Of a DNA stretch of 20,162 nt, positions 9,732-19,545 are shown piece after piece. The number at the start of each line of letters is the position of its first letter. Position 1 is the stretch's first letter. The notes beneath the pieces are model-generated. The model ran no database searches. It was not told where the DNA came from and saw nothing but the letters and a program-made list of their open reading frames with translations. Source of the DNA: Actinomycetales bacterium Ga0077552 (GTDB lineage: Bacteria; Actinomycetota; Actinomycetes; Actinomycetales; Microbacteriaceae); assembly GCA_001464255.1 (NCBI GenBank), contig LNFD01000351.1:1-20162 (forward strand), written 5' to 3'. Made by a program: the position numbers and the translations under genes.

Positions 9732-9823
9732 TCGATAGCCCAGCTATCGGCTGACTCCGGTCAGTCCTTCTCAGCACAGGGGCGCTGGGGCCGCACTCGC
9801 GGTCCCAGCGCCCCGCGCTGAGA
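9731..9823 (+). terminator. Intercistronic hairpin block (attenuator or mRNA-stabilising structure)
   Basis: Three stem-loops fill the 126-base gap after the substrate-binding protein. The first (9731-9751) overlaps its stop codon and has a 7-base perfect stem, CGATAGC/GCTATCG, with loop CCA. The second (9751-9764) is CTGAC/GTCAG with loop TCCG. The third (9779-9814) is very strong: an 11-base perfect stem, GGGGCGCTGGG/CCCAGCGCCCC, continued by five more pairs (one G-U) around loop ACTC. An outer 7-base stem, TCTCAGC/GCTGAGA (9769-9775 with 9817-9823), encloses it. No T-run follows. Such structures between receptor and permease genes often keep receptor mRNA more abundant than permease mRNA, which I infer here. 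Confidence 0.65.
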
Positions 9824-9857
9824 GCCACCGTCCACAGATAGGTAGGGTGCCATCCCC

Positions 9858-11381
9858 ATGGCAGCATTCGTCATCCGGCGGCTCATCGCCTCCGTGTTCG
9901 TGCTCCTCGCGGCCACGTTCCTCATGTACAACCTCGTCGCCTTTTCGGGTGACCCGCTCGAAGACCTTCGAGCCAGCAACGCCCCGAACAAAGAGCAGCT
10001 GATCGAGTCGCGCATCGCGCTCCTGCGGCTCGACGTCATCCCGCCCCTGCGGTACTTCCTCTGGCTGGGCGGTCTCTTCCAGGGCGACTTCGGTGTCACC
10101 GTCCAGGGCCGCAGTGTCAACGCCCTGCTCGAGCAGGCGCTCGGCTCGACCCTCCAGCTCGTCACGATCGCCACCGTCGTCGCGATCATCCTGGGCCTCA
10201 CGGTCGGCATCACGACCGCCCTGCGCCAGTACTCGGGCTACGACTACACGGTCACCTTCATCTCCTTCCTCTTCTTCTCGCTGCCGATCTTCTGGGTGGC
10301 CGTGCTGCTCAAGCAGTTCGTGGCCATCGGCTTCAACGACTTCCTCGAGGACGATCCACAACTGCCCGCGCTGCTCATCGCGGCCCTGGCGCTGGTCTCC
10401 GGACTGCTGTGGGCCTCGATCATCCCCGGCTCGATGCGGCGCAAGATCATCACCTTCGCGATCGCCGCGGGTGCGGCGGCATCGATGCTCGTGATCATGA
10501 ACCTCGTCGACTGGTTCACCTACCCGGGCCTCACGATCGGCGGCGTCGCCATCATCGCCCTCGGATCGGCGATCGGGTTCACGGCGCTCATCACGGGCCT
10601 CAAGAACCGTCGCGCGCTGAACGCCGCGCTCGTCGTCGCGGGCCTCGGCCTCGCGCTGTACTTCCCGTTCCAGTTCGGCATCTCCTACTCGATCACCGAG
10701 TGGTGGATGCTCGCGGCCCTCGCGATCGCCACGGTCGGCGTGAGCCTCGGCATCGGCTGGTTCATGGGCGGCGTCGATAAGGGCCCGGTGATGCGCGTCG
10801 CGGCATTCACGGGCTTCTTCACGGCCGGCGCGATCGCGCTCGACCGCTTCATGATGGTGTGGGACGACTATGCGAGCTCGGGCCGCATCCGCGGGCGCCC
10901 GATCGCGACGATCGGCTCGTCGACCCCCAACCTCGAGGGCTCGCTCTGGGTGCAGGGCGTCGACATCTACACGCACTTGCTGCTGCCGACGATCGCGCTC
11001 ATCCTGATCTCGTTCGCGACCTACACGCGCTACTCGCGCGCGAGCCTGCTCGAGGTCCTGAACCAGGACTACATCCGCACCGCGCGGGCGAAGGGTCTCG
11101 CGGAGCGCACGGTCGTCGTGCGGCACGCGTTCCGCAACGCCCTCATCCCCATCGCCACGATCGTCGCCTTCGACATCGGCGGCATCGTGGGCGGTGCCGT
11201 CATCACCGAGACGGTCTTCGGCTGGACGGGCATGGGGCAGCTGTTCCAGAACGGCCTCAACGCCGTCGACCCGAACCCGGTGATGGCCTTCTTCCTCGTC
11301 GTCGGCGGGCTCGCGATCCTGTTCAACCTCGTCGCCGACCTCGTCTACGCGTCACTCGACCCACGAATCCGAGTCAACTGA
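9858..11381 (+). CDS. ABC transporter permease, DppB/OppB type, with a large extra membrane insertion
   Basis: The first membrane subunit of the importer has 507 residues, against roughly 310-340 for ordinary DppB-type permeases. The N-terminal part is canonical: FVIRRLIASVFVLLAATFLMYNL, then GSTLQLVTIATVVAIILGL and ISFLFFSLPIFWVAVLL. The C-terminal part is canonical from about 370: HLLLPTIALILISF, the EAA coupling loop DYIRTARAKGLAERTVVVRH (405-424), HAFRNALIPI, ETVFGWTGMG, and the ending DLVYASLDPRIRVN. Between them residues about 160-345 form an additional block with roughly five hydrophobic segments that I cannot assign. The ATG at 9858 has only a weak purine-rich site upstream. The stop overlaps the start of the next permease by one base (TGATG), indicating translational coupling. 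Confidence 0.92.
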   Translation: MAAFVIRRLIASVFVLLAATFLMYNLVAFSGDPLEDLRASNAPNKEQLIESRIALLRLDVIPPLRYFLWLGGLFQGDFGVTVQGRSVNALLEQALGSTLQLVTIATVVAIILGLTVGITTALRQYSGYDYTVTFISFLFFSLPIFWVAVLLKQFVAIGFNDFLEDDPQLPALLIAALALVSGLLWASIIPGSMRRKIITFAIAAGAAASMLVIMNLVDWFTYPGLTIGGVAIIALGSAIGFTALITGLKNRRALNAALVVAGLGLALYFPFQFGISYSITEWWMLAALAIATVGVSLGIGWFMGGVDKGPVMRVAAFTGFFTAGAIALDRFMMVWDDYASSGRIRGRPIATIGSSTPNLEGSLWVQGVDIYTHLLLPTIALILISFATYTRYSRASLLEVLNQDYIRTARAKGLAERTVVVRHAFRNALIPIATIVAFDIGGIVGGAVITETVFGWTGMGQLFQNGLNAVDPNPVMAFFLVVGGLAILFNLVADLVYASLDPRIRVN

Positions 11382-12560
11382 TGAGCAATCTGAACGCACC
11401 CGTGCCCTCCGGCGCCGTCACCGACGCCGAGAACAACATCGCGAACAAAGAGGTCGAAGGTCTCTCGCAGGGGCAGATCGTCCGCCGCCGCTTCCTGCGG
11501 CACCGCGGCGCCGTGATCTCGATGATCGTGCTCGCCTTCATCATCATCCTCGCCTTCACGGCGGTCGGCTTCGACTTCGCGGTCTTCGGCATGGCGCTGG
11601 TGGCAGTGGTCGTGGTCCGATATCCCCACCCCCGTCGACGGCGGGCGCCCGACCCTCAGCCTGCTGCCCGAGTGGCTCGGCGGCGCCGGCATCATGGTCG
11701 GTCCGCACCCCTTCGGGCAGGACGAGATCGGTCGTGACATCTTCGCGGTCGTCATGCGCGGCACGCAGCAGTCGGTCGTGATCATGGTCGTCGTCGGCCT
11801 CATCGCGACGACCATCGGAACGGTCATCGGCGCCGTCGCGGGCTACTACCGCGGCTGGGTCGACTCGGTGCTCATGCGCTTCACCGACGTCATCATTACC
11901 ATCCCGCTCATCGTCATCGGCGCGGTGCTGGGTCTGGCGTTCGGGCGGCTCGGTGCCTTCGTGCTCGCGATCATCATCGGGCTGTTCACGTGGACGGGTC
12001 TCGCCCGCCTCGTGCGCGCCGAGGTGCTGAGCTTGCGCGAACGCGAGTTCGTCGATGCCGCGCGTGTCGCGGGCGCGAGCGACCGGCGGATCATCTTCAA
12101 GCACATCCTGCCGAACGCGATCGGTGTGATCATCGTCAACACGACGCTCCTCATGGCGGCGGCCATCCTGCTCGAGACGGCACTGAGCTTCCTCGGCTAC
12201 GGCGTGCAGTCGCCCGACACCTCGCTCGGCAAGATCATCAGCGAGAACCAGGCCGCGTTCGCGACGCGCCCCTGGCTGTTCTGGTGGCCGGGCCTGTTCA
12301 TCATCGCCATCGCGCTGTGCATCAACTTCATCGGCGACGGCCTGCGCGACGCCTTCGACCCGCGCCAGCGGCGCATGCCGAGCGCCCGGGCCCTCGCGAA
12401 GGGCACCGGCGGCGGCCTCGACCGCGCGGCGGTGCAGGTCACGACCCGCGGTGCCGGCATGCAGGGTGATGGCGGTGGGCTCCGCGGCTTCGACGCCGAC
12501 GACCCGCGCCCGCGCGGCGGCGGCTACGACGCGGCCCGCGATCCGAAGAAAGACAGCTAG
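11381..12560 (+). pseudogene. ABC transporter permease, DppC/OppC type, broken by a one-base frameshift
   Basis: The N-terminal part begins at the ATG at 11381, coupled to the previous gene by TGATG, and encodes a cytoplasmic lead plus the first membrane helix (AVISMIVLAFIIILAF). Read straight on, that frame leaves the family near residue 70 and stops at 11737 after 118 residues. From base 11592 a second frame carries the rest of the family without a break to the TAG at 12558-12560: FGQDEIGRDIF, the core membrane helices, the EAA loop EFVDAARVAGASDRRIIFKH, LSFLGYGVQSPD, and GDGLRDAFDPRQRR. Removing one base around A11591 joins the two frames through a Trp-rich linker (WRWWQWSWSD) and gives about 392 residues. 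A Gly-rich, charged tail of about 50 residues follows the core. Because the operon is otherwise intact, a sequencing or assembly indel is as likely as a true mutation. Confidence 0.85.
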
Positions 12561-12578
12561 ACGATGGTGCGGATGCGC

Positions 12579-13184
12579 CTAGAGCACGAGCCCCAGCAGG
12601 CTCAGCGCGACGAGCACGCCCAGCAGCGCGATCGTGCGCGTGTGGGGCGTGCGCCGCAGGCTTCCCGGCTCGAGCGGGCCGTCGAGCAGTCCGTCGTCGC
12701 GCAGTATCTCCCAGTGGCGTCGGATGTGGTTCGCGGCGGCGCCGCTCTCGCTCGAGAGCGTGTCGCCGGGGCGGATCGATCCGGCCAGCCGCGCGGTCTC
12801 GCTCACGCGGGTGTCGCCGGGCGAGAGCGTGAACACCGTGTAGCGGCCCGAGGCGGGCGCCGCCCAGGCCTCGATCTTCCCGCGCGGCGTGAAGAGCGTG
12901 AGCGCCCACTTGGTGTCGATGCGCTGGATCGCCGGCCACGGCACGTGCCAGGTGCTCAGCGGGTTGCGGATGGTCACCTCGTGCTCGAGCACGTCGACCC
13001 GGGGCATCCAGAACAGGGCCCACGTGATGACGGCCATCAGCACCAGCCACCAGCCCGATCGCAGCAGGCCGGCGATATCGCCCGCCACCACGAAGCCGAT
13101 CAGAGCACCGAGCGCGATGAGCGCGATGGTGATCGTCAGTACTCGACCGAAGGCGGGGCGGAAGCTCGCGGGCTGGAATCGCAT
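12579..13184 (-). CDS. Membrane-anchored bacterial PH-domain protein
   Basis: The 201 residues comprise two N-terminal membrane helices (about 14-35 and 44-60), a soluble PH-like segment, and a C-terminal helix (about 184-201, TIALLGVLVALSLLGLVL). The soluble part begins PRVDVLEHEVTIRNPLSTWHVPW and continues IQRIDTKWALTLFTPRGKIEAWAAP. This pattern matches the bPH_6-type actinobacterial proteins (PF10756) of unknown function. It lies on the minus strand between the two halves of the ABC importer: convergent with the second permease (18-base gap) and divergent from the ATPase (50-base gap). The ATG at 13184 lacks a Shine-Dalgarno; a weak GAAGCT six bases upstream could be a leaderless -10. Confidence 0.8.
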   Translation of the reverse strand: MRFQPASFRPAFGRVLTITIALIALGALIGFVVAGDIAGLLRSGWWLVLMAVITWALFWMPRVDVLEHEVTIRNPLSTWHVPWPAIQRIDTKWALTLFTPRGKIEAWAAPASGRYTVFTLSPGDTRVSETARLAGSIRPGDTLSSESGAAANHIRRHWEILRDDGLLDGPLEPGSLRRTPHTRTIALLGVLVALSLLGLVL

Positions 13185-13234
13185 GTGCCCAGCTTCGCAG
13201 AACCCCGCATCATGACCGCACGGAAGGACCTCCC

Positions 13235-14908
13235 GTGACCAGCTCCACCTCCACCGCCGTCGAGACCGTTCTCGAAGTCTCGGGCCTCGGCGTCGACTTC
13301 TGGGTCGACGGCGAGTTCTACCCGGCCGCTGTCGGCCTCGACTACACCGTCAAGCGCGGTGAGGTGCTCGCGATCGTGGGCGAGTCGGGGTCGGGCAAGT
13401 CGTCGAGCTCGATGGCCCTGCTCGGCCTGCTGCCGCCGACCGCGCGCGTCACAGGCTCGATCAAGCTGCTCGGGCGCGAGATCTCCGAGCTCGACAAGCG
13501 CGAGCTGCGCAAGGTGCGCGGTCAGCAGATCGCCGTCATCTTCCAGGAGCCCATGACGGCTCTGAACCCCGTCTACACGGTCGGGTTCCAGATCGTCGAG
13601 ACCCTGCGCACGCACTTCGACATGACGCCGGCGCAGGCGAAGGAGCGCGCGATCGAGCTGCTCGAGAAGGTCGAGATGCCCGACCCGGCGACGGCCTTCA
13701 ACAAGTTCCCCCACCAGCTCTCGGGCGGCCAGCGCCAGCGCGCCATGATCGCCCAGGCGATCTCGTGCGACCCGGTGCTGCTCGTCGCCGACGAGCCGAC
13801 CACGGCGCTCGACGTCACCGTGCAGGCCGAGATCCTCGACCTGCTCCGCAGCCTGCGCACGCGCCTCGACAGCGCGATCGTGCTCATCACCCACGACATG
13901 GGCGTCGTCGCCGACCTCGCCGACTCGATCATGGTCATGAAAGACGGCGTCGCCGTCGAGCAGGGCACGGCGCTGCAGATCTTCCAGTCGCCGCAGCACC
14001 CCTACACGCAGTCGCTCCTCGCCGCGGTGCCGCACCTCGGCATCGACATGAGCGACGCCGGCTCGCGCGCGGTCGACCGCCGCGGGGTCGAGCCCGTGCT
14101 GTCGTTCCAGGATGTCTCGATCGAGTACCCGAAGCGCGGCCGGGTTCCGGCCTTCCTCGCCGCCGACGACATCTCGCTCGACGTCTTCCCCGGCGAGATC
14201 GTCGGCCTCGTGGGCGAGTCGGGCTCGGGCAAGACGACCCTCGGCCGCGCCGCGGTCGGCCTGCTGCCGATCAAGTACGGCCGCCTCGTCTCGGCGGGCA
14301 TCGACATCTCGAACGCCTCGCTGAAGGAGTTGCGCCCGCTGCGCCGCAAGGCCGGCATCGTGTTCCAGGACCCGGGCTCGAGCCTCAACCCGCGCATGCC
14401 GATCGGCGAGAGCATCGGCGAGCCGCTGCTGCTGGCGAAGGAGGCGAGCGGGAAGGACCTCGATCGTCGCGTCGAGGAGCTGCTGAGCCAGGTCGAGCTG
14501 CCGTCGAGCTACCGCAACCGGTACCCGCACGAGCTCAGCGGCGGTCAGCGCCAGCGTGTGGGCATCGCCCGCGCCCTCGCGCTCACCCCCCAGCTGCTCG
14601 TCGCCGACGAGCCCACGAGCGCCCTCGACGTCTCGGTGCAGGCTCGATTCCTCGACCTGCTGCAGGAGCTGCAGCAGAAGCTGCAGTTCGCCTGCCTGTT
14701 CATCAGCCACGACCTCGCGGTCGTCGATATCCTCGCGCACCGGATCGCGGTGATGCACCGGGGTAGACTGGTCGAGCAGGGTTCGCGCGATCAGATTCTG
14801 CGCAACCCCCAAGACCCCTACACTCAGCGCCTCATCGCCGCTGTTCCCCTGCCCGATCCTGTGGCGCAGCGGGAGCGTCGAGAGCAGCGCGCAGCCACCA
14901 AGGACTGA
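13235..14908 (+). CDS. ABC transporter ATP-binding protein, fused DppD-DppF type
   Basis: Two complete nucleotide-binding domains in one chain of 557 residues, so one protein supplies both ATPases of the importer. Domain 1 has Walker A GESGSGKS (49-56), signature LSGGQ (162-166), Walker B LLVADEP with Glu187, and switch His220. Domain 2 has Walker A GESGSGKT (327-334), signature LSGGQ (434-438), Walker B with Glu459, and His492. Each domain ends with the HPYTQ or DPYTQ motif typical of oligopeptide-type ATPases (255-259 and 527-531). The GTG at 13235 follows GGAAGG by seven bases. It faces the same way as the permeases but is separated from them by the antisense PH-domain gene. Six bases separate it from typA, so the two may be co-transcribed. 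Confidence 0.96.
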   Translation: MTSSTSTAVETVLEVSGLGVDFWVDGEFYPAAVGLDYTVKRGEVLAIVGESGSGKSSSSMALLGLLPPTARVTGSIKLLGREISELDKRELRKVRGQQIAVIFQEPMTALNPVYTVGFQIVETLRTHFDMTPAQAKERAIELLEKVEMPDPATAFNKFPHQLSGGQRQRAMIAQAISCDPVLLVADEPTTALDVTVQAEILDLLRSLRTRLDSAIVLITHDMGVVADLADSIMVMKDGVAVEQGTALQIFQSPQHPYTQSLLAAVPHLGIDMSDAGSRAVDRRGVEPVLSFQDVSIEYPKRGRVPAFLAADDISLDVFPGEIVGLVGESGSGKTTLGRAAVGLLPIKYGRLVSAGIDISNASLKELRPLRRKAGIVFQDPGSSLNPRMPIGESIGEPLLLAKEASGKDLDRRVEELLSQVELPSSYRNRYPHELSGGQRQRVGIARALALTPQLLVADEPTSALDVSVQARFLDLLQELQQKLQFACLFISHDLAVVDILAHRIAVMHRGRLVEQGSRDQILRNPQDPYTQRLIAAVPLPDPVAQRERREQRAATKD

Positions 14909-14914
14909 TTCACC

Positions 14915-16738
<1,824 letters not shown>

Positions 16739-16777
16739 GGCCGAGCCGTGCCCGGGCCCGACCCGTCTGGAGCATCC

Positions 16778-17284
16778 ATGACCCGCTCGAACCCCCGTCG
16801 CATCGTGGCCGTCGCGGCGATCTCGCTCGCGCTCGTGACCGGCACGACCGCCTGCAGCACGGGCACCCCGCTCGACAACATCGTCGAGGGGCTCGTTCAG
16901 CAGGGCGTCGACCAGCTCGTCGGCGGCATCGACGACCAGATCAGGGGCCTCGTCGACGACGTGCTCGGCGGTGTCGAGCTGACCGGCGACGGCCAGGTGC
17001 CCGCGAGCTTCCCGACCGAGGTGCCCCTGACGGGCGCCGTGCTGGGCGGCGGCGCCGGCCCCGAGGGCTCGGGGTGGGTCGTGCGCACCCAGCTCGACGG
17101 CGGGCAGGGCTTCGCCGACGCGGCGGCCGCCCTCGAGCGGGCCGGGTACACGGCCTCCGGCGTCTCGAGCGACGCCGCGAGCGGATACGGCGCCTACTCG
17201 AGCGACGCCTACCGCGTCGACCTGTCGGTCGCGACTGACGGCGAGGGCGTCGTCACGGCGACCTACGTGGTCACCCCGCTCTGA
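16778..17284 (+). CDS. Small predicted lipoprotein of unknown function
   Basis: The 168 residues begin with a basic N-region (MTRSNPRR), a hydrophobic core (IVAVAAISLALV) and TGTTAC, where Cys26 would be lipid-modified. The lipobox is imperfect, with Thr at -3, so simple secretion is an alternative. The mature part is acidic and Gly/Val-rich, with an amphipathic stretch (about 31-60), a FPTEVPLTGAVLGG segment and a C-terminal part that looks like a small alpha/beta fold (FADAAAALERAGYTASG, then VTATYVVTPL). I recognise no named family. I chose the ATG at 16778 because GGAG lies five bases upstream and the signal peptide starts there; a GTG at 16748 is less likely. It follows typA by 39 bases in the same direction. 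Confidence 0.75.
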   Translation: MTRSNPRRIVAVAAISLALVTGTTACSTGTPLDNIVEGLVQQGVDQLVGGIDDQIRGLVDDVLGGVELTGDGQVPASFPTEVPLTGAVLGGGAGPEGSGWVVRTQLDGGQGFADAAAALERAGYTASGVSSDAASGYGAYSSDAYRVDLSVATDGEGVVTATYVVTPL

Positions 17285-17311
17285 GGCACTGCAGCGGCGA
17301 GTCAGTGCAGT

Positions 17312-17317
17312 TAGGCT
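17312..17317 (+). promoter_or_regulatory. -10 element of a leaderless transcript for the FAH-family gene
   Basis: TAGGCT is followed by exactly six bases and the GTG start at 17324. There is no Shine-Dalgarno, so the start codon is probably the first codon of the mRNA. An inverted repeat, ACTGCA/TGCAGT (17288-17293 and 17306-17311), abuts the element and covers the -35 position; it could be an operator. Confidence 0.5.
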
Positions 17318-17323
17318 GAACGG

Positions 17324-18109
17324 GTGAAGATCGCGCGCTTCAGCACCGGGGCAGACCCGCAGTTCGGCATCGTCGACGACGACGAGCTCGTCGTTCTCGC
17401 CGGCGACCCCATGTTCCACGGCTACGAGACCACGGGCGAGCGCGTGAAACTCAGCGAGGCACGCCTGCTCGCGCCGGTCATCCCGCGCTCGAAGGTCGTG
17501 TGCATCGGCATGAACTACGCCGCGCACGTGCAGACGATGCAGTACGAGGTGCCCGAGAACCCGCTCATCTTCTTGAAGCCCAACACCGCGGTGATCGGCC
17601 CCGACGAGCCCATCGTCATCCCGCCCGTCGAGGGCCGCATCACGCACGAGGGCGAGCTCGTCATCGTGATCGGGAAGATCGCGAAGCGCGTGAAGAAGGA
17701 GAACTGGCGCGACGTCGTCTTCGGCTACACGATCGGCAACGACGTGTCGGCGCGCGACGTGATGTTCGCCGACGGGCAGTGGGCCCGGGCGAAGGGCTAC
17801 GACACCTTCGCGCCGATCGGCCCCTTCATCGAGACCGAGCTCGATCCGACCGAGCTCGAGATCACGACCTTCGTCGACGGCGAGCCCCGCCGCAGCGGCA
17901 ACACCCGCGACATGATCCACGGCGTGCCCGAGATCATCGAGTTCGTGAGCGACGCGTGGACCCTGCTGCCGGGCGACATCATCATGACCGGTACGCCCGA
18001 CGGGCTCGGCGGGTTCCACGATGGGCAGATGATTGAGATCCGCATCGACGGCCTCGGCGTGCTGCGCAATCCCGCGAAGAACCGCGACGACCGCATCGAC
18101 CCCGCCTGA
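17324..18109 (+). CDS. Fumarylacetoacetate hydrolase family protein
   Basis: The 261 residues have the size and motifs of bacterial FAH-fold enzymes, which are metal-dependent hydrolases, decarboxylases or isomerases acting on acyl-pyruvates and other 2-oxo acids. Visible signatures: IGMNYAAHVQ (substrate-binding loop), LIFLKPNTAVIGP, the metal site HEGELVIVIG, the NDVSARDVMF segment with further acidic ligands, KGYDTFAPIGPFI, and the C-terminal GDIIMTGTPDGLGG. A short N-terminal domain (about 55 residues) precedes the catalytic core, as in the YcgM/FAHD1-like branch. The start is GTG with a leaderless -10 (TAGGCT) six bases upstream. No aromatic-degradation genes are nearby, so a housekeeping role such as acylpyruvase or oxaloacetate decarboxylase is more likely than tyrosine breakdown. 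Confidence 0.92.
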   Translation: MKIARFSTGADPQFGIVDDDELVVLAGDPMFHGYETTGERVKLSEARLLAPVIPRSKVVCIGMNYAAHVQTMQYEVPENPLIFLKPNTAVIGPDEPIVIPPVEGRITHEGELVIVIGKIAKRVKKENWRDVVFGYTIGNDVSARDVMFADGQWARAKGYDTFAPIGPFIETELDPTELEITTFVDGEPRRSGNTRDMIHGVPEIIEFVSDAWTLLPGDIIMTGTPDGLGGFHDGQMIEIRIDGLGVLRNPAKNRDDRIDPA

Positions 18110-18156
18110 GCAGAGCACCATCGCCTCGGGGTCGATCGCGGGTGGATGATGGAGCC

Positions 18157-19446
18157 ATGAGCACCGACCGCGCCCTCGCCACCGAGCTCGGCACCGCGCT
18201 GACCGCCGAGGCCGTCGCGGCCGTGCAGCGCCGCACGCGCGGCGTGCTCATGATCGGCCAGGTGCTCGCCGGGCTCGGCATGGGCGCGACACTCTCGATC
18301 GGCGCGATCCTCGCCGCCGAGATCTCGGGATCCCCGGCCTTCAGCGGCATGGCCGCGACCGCGGTGACTCTGGGCGCGGCCCTCGCGGCCATCCCGCTCG
18401 CACGGCTCGCGCGGCGCACGGGTCGCGCGCCCGCGCTCGCCACTGGCGCCCTCACGGCGGCGACGGGCGCCGCGATCGCGATGGCGGCGGCGGGGCTGCA
18501 GAGCTTCCCGCTGCTGCTGCTCGGAATCCTGTTCATCGGCAGCGGCACGGCCGTCACCCTGCAGTCGCGGTTCGCGGCCGTCGACCTCGCCTCGGCGGCG
18601 ACGCGCGGGCGCGACCTCTCGCTCGTCGTGTGGGCGACGACGGTCGGCGCGGTATCGGGGCCGAACCTCATCGGGCCGGGCGAGACGCTCGGTGCGTCCC
18701 TGGGACTGCCCGACCTGAGCGGCCCCTTCCTGTTCACCGTGGTCGCCCAGTCGCTCGCGGCCGTGCTCTACCTCGTGGGGCTGCGGCCCGACCCGCTGCG
18801 GGTCGCCGAGGCCTGGCGCCTCGAGCAGGCGCGCGCTGCGCGTGCGGAGGAGGAGCGCTCGGGCGTCGCGGCGCCGAGCGTCGTGACGGCGGTCGACGAC
18901 CGGCCGGGCATCCGCCTCGCGATGATGTCGATCGCGCTCAGCCACGCCACGATGGTCTCGGTCATGGCGATGACGCCCGTGCATCTGACGGCGCACGGGG
19001 CGAGCCTCGTGATCGTGGGATTCACGATCAGCCTGCACATCGCCGGCATGTACGCCCTGTCGCCCGTGTTCGGCATCCTCGCCGACCGTGTCGGCCGCCG
19101 CGCGACGGTGCTCATGGGGCAGGGGATGCTCGCCGCGAGCCTGCTGATGACGGGCTTCGGCGCCGAGAGCGAGGGCTGGGTCGTCGCCGGGCTCATCTTC
19201 CTCGGGCTGGGCTGGAGCGCGAGCACCGTGGCGGGTTCTGCTCTGCTCACCGAATCGGCCGCTCCCGATCGGCGCACCATCGTGCAGGGACGCAGCGATC
19301 TCGTGATGAGCGGCACGGGAGCCGTCGGGGGTGCCCTCGCGGGGGTAGTCCTGGCGCTGCTGGGCTACAGCGGACTCTCGTTCGTGGCCCTGGCGCTCGT
19401 CGCGACGGTCGTCGTCGCGCTCGCGCTCACACCGCGTCGCGCGTGA
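18157..19446 (+). CDS. MFS transporter
   Basis: The 429 residues contain about 12 hydrophobic segments in two halves joined by a charged central loop (RVAEAWRLEQARAARAEEER, about 210-230). The MFS signature between helices 8 and 9 is FGILADRVGRRATVL (305-319). A degenerate counterpart, ARLARRTGRAPALATG, lies in the first half. These point to a major-facilitator exporter; the substrate is not evident. I chose the ATG at 18157. An in-frame GTG five codons upstream is possible, but GATGAT (18145-18150) six bases before the ATG resembles the leaderless elements at other genes here, and GGAG sits only two bases before the ATG, too close for an ordinary RBS. It is co-directional with the FAH-family gene, 47 bases downstream. 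Confidence 0.9.
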   Translation: MSTDRALATELGTALTAEAVAAVQRRTRGVLMIGQVLAGLGMGATLSIGAILAAEISGSPAFSGMAATAVTLGAALAAIPLARLARRTGRAPALATGALTAATGAAIAMAAAGLQSFPLLLLGILFIGSGTAVTLQSRFAAVDLASAATRGRDLSLVVWATTVGAVSGPNLIGPGETLGASLGLPDLSGPFLFTVVAQSLAAVLYLVGLRPDPLRVAEAWRLEQARAARAEEERSGVAAPSVVTAVDDRPGIRLAMMSIALSHATMVSVMAMTPVHLTAHGASLVIVGFTISLHIAGMYALSPVFGILADRVGRRATVLMGQGMLAASLLMTGFGAESEGWVVAGLIFLGLGWSASTVAGSALLTESAAPDRRTIVQGRSDLVMSGTGAVGGALAGVVLALLGYSGLSFVALALVATVVVALALTPRRA

Positions 19447-19485
19447 ACCCCGTTCGGGGGTATCCGCGCACGACGATCGTTCACC

Positions 19486-19491
19486 TACACT
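19486..19491 (+). promoter_or_regulatory. Predicted -10 element of the CAP-domain gene
   Basis: TACACT fits the TAnnnT pattern and would start transcription near 19497-19499, giving a leader of about 78 bases. No good -35 is visible. The element directly precedes the perfect hairpin at 19496-19524. Confidence 0.4.
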
Positions 19492-19495
19492 GAAA

Positions 19496-19545
19496 GCACG
19501 CGACGGCAGGGGGTCGTCGCGTGCAGCCGCGCATCCGGGGGATGC
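19496..19545 (+). promoter_or_regulatory. Structured 5' leader of the CAP-domain gene
   Basis: A perfect 10-base stem, GCACGCGACG/CGTCGCGTGC, with a 9-base G-rich loop (19496-19524) begins almost at the predicted transcription start. A second hairpin, GCATCC/GGATGC with loop GGG, follows at 19531-19545. The RBS-like GGGGGG and the GTG start come about 25-30 bases later. The first hairpin could protect the 5' end, bind a protein as a DNA dyad, or be part of a cis-regulatory RNA. I recognise no known riboswitch class. Confidence 0.5.

Noticed and set aside
11580..11600. Programmed ribosomal frameshifting in the second permease
   Set aside because: There is no slippery heptamer, no slow codon or stop at the junction, and no precedent I know for DppC-type permeases; a plain indel is simpler.
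19447..19461. ACCCC/GGGGT hairpin just after the MFS stop codon
   Set aside because: Only five pairs with a five-base loop and no T-run; it may help end transcription but cannot be called.
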